A DNA stretch of 11,178 nucleotides from positions 1 to 11,178 of the forward strand of contig JAOXYB010051001.1 of NCBI GenBank assembly GCA_028565635.1, read 5' to 3'. This document shows positions 10,001-11,178 of this stretch, piece after piece; the first letter of the stretch is position 1, and the number at the start of each line of letters is the position of its first letter. Under the pieces are notes generated by a model. That model was not told the DNA's origin and made no database searches. It saw only the letters and a program-made list of their open reading frames with translations. The stretch is from Phoronis ovalis (lineage: Eukaryota; Phoronida; Phoronidae). Made by a program: the position numbers and the translations under genes.

Positions 10001-11055
10001 AATTTTCTGGACCTTTTTGTAATTTTATTGAATTAGTTCTTATGAATCCCGTGTTTACACACATCCAATGTGCTAATTGCAAAATAAACAGATAAGTGCA
10101 GAAATCTATTTCTGTTGTTAACATGCATGTTATGGCTTATTCAGCGAGGAGTCTATGAATAACAGTTGTATTTCGTAACCCGCAGGTTTACGCTACTCAA
10201 GGAACATCTGATGGAGTTCAACCAGCTTGCTATGCTAAATGCGGAGGGTTCTGAAGATATGCTGAACCGGGTAATGACCAAAGACAACATTGGTTTAGCA
10301 GCTTTACTTGAGACAAAAGATGGGGTCTTCGAAAATGGTAAGGAGTTCTGTTTCAACAGGGATAGTATTTTTAGCAGCAACAGTTTCAGTATGGAGCTTA
10401 TGTTCCATTTTAAGTTGTACAGGGGTGAGAAAAGGTACTATAGAGAAAGCTCTTACATGCAAGATATTATGCTGACGGAACAATAATAATAATAGACACG
10501 TTCCAGATATATTCTTTTCATAGTAAAATTTAACAGACATTCTTTCGAAACATGTATACATACCTGAATAGACTGAAATGCAAATCAACTACACCTTAGC
10601 ATTGCCTTTGTCTGAATGTTCTATTCCATGTTTTAGATCCGTTATGAGATCCTTAACGAATTCGGATTCTGAGAATCCTCCGAGCAATTCCCTATTAATA
10701 GACTTATATGTGATCACATCATAAAAATCTGAGTTAATTGTCACAAAGCAGTGTTTAATGTTTTACCATAGTTGAAACTTGAAAACCTACAGTAAGCACA
10801 TTTATTCACATTTAGACATCATGCCACCTGAAGGTCAGTCACGACAGCCTTTAATGGTAGCTACAGCTCATATTCACTGGGATCCAGAGTACTGTGACGT
10901 CAAACTTATCCAAACGCTAATGTTGATGGCGGAGTTGAAGAACGTCATAGAAGAAGTGTCAACAAGTCTCCGTCCAGGCTCTAGCACACCACAAGGAGGA
11001 TGTACAGCGATGCCACTGATACTATGTGGGGATCTCAACTCACTTCCTACTTCTG
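3966..11055 (+). CDS. CNOT6: CCR4-NOT deadenylase subunit CNOT6/CNOT6L (CCR4), 5' and central part, 7 exons
   Basis: This spliced gene, join(3966-4083, 6241-6504, 7856-7954, 8935-9167, 9415-9569, 10186-10337, 10816-11055), encodes the catalytic CCR4 subunit of the CCR4-NOT complex. In this family the enzyme removes poly(A) tails 3' to 5' with Mg2+, mainly in the cytoplasm. The model gives 420 complete residues: a conserved N-terminus (1-40), leucine-rich repeats (about 41-146), a short linker, and the EEP nuclease domain from about residue 187. Visible catalytic or substrate-site residues, judged against the human CNOT6L positions I recall, are N194 (MCYN), E239 (LQEVE), H359/H361 and P364 (AHIHWDPEY), D413 and N415 (GDLNSLP). 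The remaining active-site residues, including the late Asp and the SDH histidine, lie past the window. All borders are GT-AG and all phases match. Invertebrates usually have one such gene, so a choice between CNOT6 and CNOT6L is not meaningful. Confidence 0.96.
5394..5498 (+). repeat. Long imperfect inverted repeat forming a 47-bp-arm hairpin in intron 1
   Basis: Left arm 5394-5440 and right arm 5453-5498 begin and end with GTCCATAAATCA/TGATTTATGGAC and enclose a 12-nt loop. Outside one small bubble (AAGA against CCC) the arms differ at four positions, and all four would be G-U pairs in the sense-strand RNA. The left arm contains TACAG|GTAAG, a consensus splice donor at 5427. Origin as a small foldback transposon is most likely; no clear target duplication is visible. 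A structured RNA such as a microRNA precursor is possible but unproven. Confidence 0.85.
5624..5637 (+). repeat. Dispersed motif ATAGGGGCTGGAAA, copy 1
   Basis: The 14-bp string is identical to 9910-9923 in intron 5. After it, both sites have A+T- and GGTGGA/GTGGAGAAG-like sequence, suggesting two diverged copies of one interspersed repeat. The repeat borders could not be fixed. Confidence 0.45.
6241..6504 (+). CDS. CNOT6: CNOT6 coding exon 2: leucine-rich repeats (residues 40-128)
   Basis: The acceptor is CATTTGCAG ending at 6240 and the donor is TTAG|GTGAGT at 6505. The 264-bp exon is phase 1 at both ends. It encodes consecutive leucine-rich repeats with the LxxLxLxxNxLxxLP pattern, at residues 55-77 (LTSLYLNDN), 78-100 (LMYLDLSYNKLRSLP) and 101-123 (LRELLLNNNYLRLLP), with a fourth starting at LQTLG. 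In yeast and vertebrates the CCR4 LRR domain binds the CAF1/POP2 (CNOT7/8) deadenylase, which tethers CCR4 to NOT1. Without splicing, the frame ends at a TAG just past the donor, at 6513-6515, which supports this exon end. Confidence 0.97.
7464..7489. repeat. Short inverted repeat TATTTGTTT/AAACAAATA
   Basis: Nine-base exact arms (7464-7472 and 7481-7489) enclose an 8-base loop. Outer GAAAAG/CTTTTC bases extend the pairing with a small bulge. This is a possible hairpin; no function is assigned. Confidence 0.6.
7610..7707. repeat. 32-bp tandem repeat, three copies
   Basis: Units begin with GACTACAATGAT at 7612, 7644 and 7676 and carry TTAACC, TTCAGATTA (or TTCAGGTTA) and GGTT. The first and third units end in CCCTTTCAGATTA and the middle one in CAGTTCAGGTTA. 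A fourth unit breaks down after GGTTG at 7708. The copies are nearly identical, so the array is recent compared with its surroundings. Confidence 0.9.
7856..7954 (+). CDS. CNOT6: CNOT6 coding exon 3: end of LRR domain (residues 128-161)
   Basis: This short 99-bp exon starts after the pyrimidine-rich acceptor TTTTTCTTTCAG (ends 7855); its donor is CCTT|GTAAGT at 7955. It is phase 1 at both ends. It translates as GLKGNPINQEVLSIYNEHNG followed by TQRLLTYLLDNLP. This is the last LRR (LKGNP) and the C-terminal helical cap, matching the LKGNPL...LLNFMLDNL region of vertebrate CNOT6L. It was too short to stand out as an open frame and was found by phase and homology. Length and phase agree exactly with both neighbours. 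Confidence 0.95.
7955..8934 (+). other. CNOT6 intron 3 (980 bp, phase 1)
   Basis: The intron runs from GTAAGT to TTTACTTTTAG. It holds a 9-bp G+C-rich inverted pair (8402-8410 with 8476-8484) and a CTGC-containing inverted repeat (about 8526-8638). No exon is seen between the LRR and nuclease exons. Confidence 0.9.
8526..8638. repeat. Imperfect inverted repeat with CTGCGGAA/CTGCAGAA motifs
   Basis: AAAATTGCAATT...TTTGTCC at about 8526-8546 pairs with GGACAAAAATTGTTGCAGAA at 8615-8634 and beyond. Between the arms the string TGCNGAATTTG/CTGCNGAA recurs three or four times. It is probably a small transposable element or its remnant. The short open frames on both strands here are by-products. 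Confidence 0.5.
8935..9167 (+). CDS. CNOT6: CNOT6 coding exon 4: linker and start of nuclease domain (residues 161-238)
   Basis: The acceptor TTTACTTTTAG ends at 8934 and the donor is ACAG|GTAATT at 9168. The next AG, at 8937-8938, would bring an in-frame TAG and is excluded. The exon enters in phase 1 and leaves in phase 0. It encodes the linker (SLEHTNPPARPW), then the first EEP motif FTVMCYNVLCDKY with N194, the family signature TRQLYGYC, and ends at ADIISLQ, one codon before the catalytic glutamate. Linker length and sequence are the most variable part of the family. The frame is also open upstream in intron 3 from ATG 8796, but that stretch has no family likeness. Confidence 0.95.
9168..9414 (+). 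other. CNOT6 intron 4 (247 bp, phase 0)
   Basis: The shortest intron in the window runs from GTAATT to TTTCTGCAG. It separates the SLQ and EVE codons, directly before the catalytic glutamate. No internal feature is seen. Confidence 0.9.
9415..9569 (+). CDS. CNOT6: CNOT6 coding exon 5: catalytic Glu exon (residues 239-290)
   Basis: The acceptor ATTTCTGCAG ends at 9414 and the donor is GCAAA|GTAAGA at 9570. The exon enters in phase 0 and leaves in phase 2. Its first codon is E239 of the EVETEQ motif, the metal-binding glutamate of EEP enzymes (E240 in human CNOT6L, from memory). It continues through GYDGIFSPKSRARTMS and ERKHVDGCAIFYRKAK, which are close to invariant in animal CCR4 proteins and line the active-site groove. 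No insertion, deletion or stop is seen. Confidence 0.97.
9570..10185 (+). other. CNOT6 intron 5 (616 bp, phase 2)
   Basis: The intron runs from GTAAGA to CCCGCAG. It holds a second copy of the motif ATAGGGGCTGGAAA at 9910-9923 followed by purine-rich sequence. No exon is seen. Confidence 0.9.
10186..10337 (+). CDS. CNOT6: CNOT6 coding exon 6: nuclease domain (residues 290-341)
   Basis: The acceptor AACCCGCAG ends at 10185 and the donor is AAATG|GTAAGG at 10338. The exon enters in phase 2 and leaves in phase 1. It translates as (K)FTLLKEHLMEFNQLAM, then NAEGSEDMLNRVMTKDNIG and LAALLETKDGVFEN, matching the FTLVQKHTVEFNQ...EAMLNRVMTKDNIG block of vertebrate CNOT6/CNOT6L. The C-terminal end is the start of a surface loop that varies between family members. 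If the donor is ignored, the frame stays open into intron 6 for about 150 nt before a TAA. That extension has no family likeness. Confidence 0.96.
10338..10815 (+). other. CNOT6 intron 6 (478 bp, phase 1)
   Basis: The intron runs from GTAAGG to CACATTTAG. It is AT-rich, with GAGAATCC/GGATTCTGAGAATCC repeats near 10661-10680 only. The acceptor tract is weak in pyrimidines, but the phase and the protein match fix it. Confidence 0.88.
10816..11055 (+). CDS. CNOT6: CNOT6 coding exon 7: catalytic Asp/Asn exon (residues 341-421), last in window
   Basis: The acceptor TTCACATTTAG ends at 10815 and the donor is TTCTG|GTAGGT at 11056. The exon is phase 1 at both ends and 240 bp long. It encodes a variable loop (DIMPPEGQSRQP), the strand LMVATAHIHWDPEY with H359/H361 and P364, the helix DVKLIQTLMLMAELKNVI, a Ser/Pro/Gly-rich loop (residues 389-405), and MPLILCGDLNSLPTSG with metal-site D413 and N415. 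Vertebrate proteins read CADLNSLPDSG here, so G412 and T419 are substitutions; Gly at 412 is common in EEP enzymes. The last 46 bp and the donor are duplicated immediately downstream (see repeat 11010-11178). Confidence 0.95.
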
Positions 11056-11178
11056 GTAGGTTTAGTGTATTCTCTTCCCAAGACTGTTTACATGTACTGC
11101 CATGCCACTGATACTATGTGGGGATCTCAACTCACTTCCTACTTCTGGTAGGTTTAGTGTATTCTCTTCCCAAGACTG
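11010..11178 (+). repeat. Exact 92-bp tandem duplication over the exon 7 / intron 7 border
   Basis: The unit 11010-11101 begins again at 11102, and all 77 bases visible before the window ends are identical to the first copy. The unit spans the last 46 bp of exon 7 (from the codons for MPLILCGD), the donor GTAGGT and 46 bp of intron. A second identical donor therefore lies at 11148. The length is not a multiple of three. Exon read-through past the first donor meets TGA at 11109-11111, so only the first donor gives an open frame. Confidence 0.97.

Noticed and set aside
10153-10588. Minus-strand frames over exon 6
   Set aside because: Antisense shadows of the CNOT6 exon; no independent support.
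10779-10815. Extension of exon 7 upstream in the open frame
   Set aside because: Phase from exon 6 requires entry at 10816 after TTTAG; the upstream residues do not match the family.
10895-10902. TGACGTCA, a perfect cAMP-response element
   Set aside because: It lies in coding exon 7 and is explained by the conserved codons for CDVK.
1-11178. CRISPR array, tRNA, rRNA, bacterial operon or viral gene
   Set aside because: No regularly spaced identical repeats with unique spacers, no cloverleaf or rRNA-like segment, and no viral protein motif was seen; spliced exons show this is animal nuclear DNA.

Overview
The window is nuclear DNA from an animal, most likely a non-vertebrate metazoan. It is AT-rich, has long introns with GT-AG borders, and carries many small inverted and tandem repeats. 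The only gene recognised is the 5' and central part of the CCR4-type deadenylase of the CCR4-NOT complex (CNOT6/CNOT6L of vertebrates, twin of Drosophila), on the + strand. The species cannot be named from the sequence. A marine invertebrate such as a mollusc or brachiopod would fit the close match to the vertebrate protein and the repeat-rich introns, but this is inference.

Layout. Positions 1-3958 hold no protein gene that I can support. They contain an AT-rich tandem repeat (about 131-219), a poly-C stretch between palindromic arms (459-483), a more GC-rich patch with a perfect YY1-type site (721-732) that is a promoter candidate, a 675-bp TA-flanked non-autonomous DNA transposon (1588-2262), and an inverted pair of a dispersed repeat (2580-2629 and 3171-3221). 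The start codon is at 3966, in an exon that begins after an acceptor at 3958, so at least one 5'-UTR exon lies upstream and was not identified.

Seven coding exons follow: 3966-4083, 6241-6504, 7856-7954, 8935-9167, 9415-9569, 10186-10337 and 10816-11055. All junctions are GT-AG and the reading phases join exactly (1,1,1,0,2,1,1). Together they encode about 420 residues of a protein expected to be about 550-560 long. Exons 1-3 give the N-terminal motif and leucine-rich repeats, which in the family bind CAF1 (CNOT7/8) and so attach the enzyme to the NOT1 scaffold. Exons 4-7 give the first part of the Mg-dependent endonuclease/exonuclease/phosphatase (EEP) nuclease domain that shortens mRNA poly(A) tails. 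The last part of the nuclease domain lies beyond the right edge.

Points of interest: an exact 92-bp tandem duplication that copies the end of exon 7 together with its splice donor, right at the window edge; an almost fully paired intronic hairpin (5394-5498) with a consensus splice donor in one arm; the TA-flanked palindrome-rich transposon; LRR exons whose phases would allow their in-frame removal; and a 32-bp tandem repeat in intron 2. No novel multi-gene system is visible. This is a conserved housekeeping gene in a repeat-rich setting.
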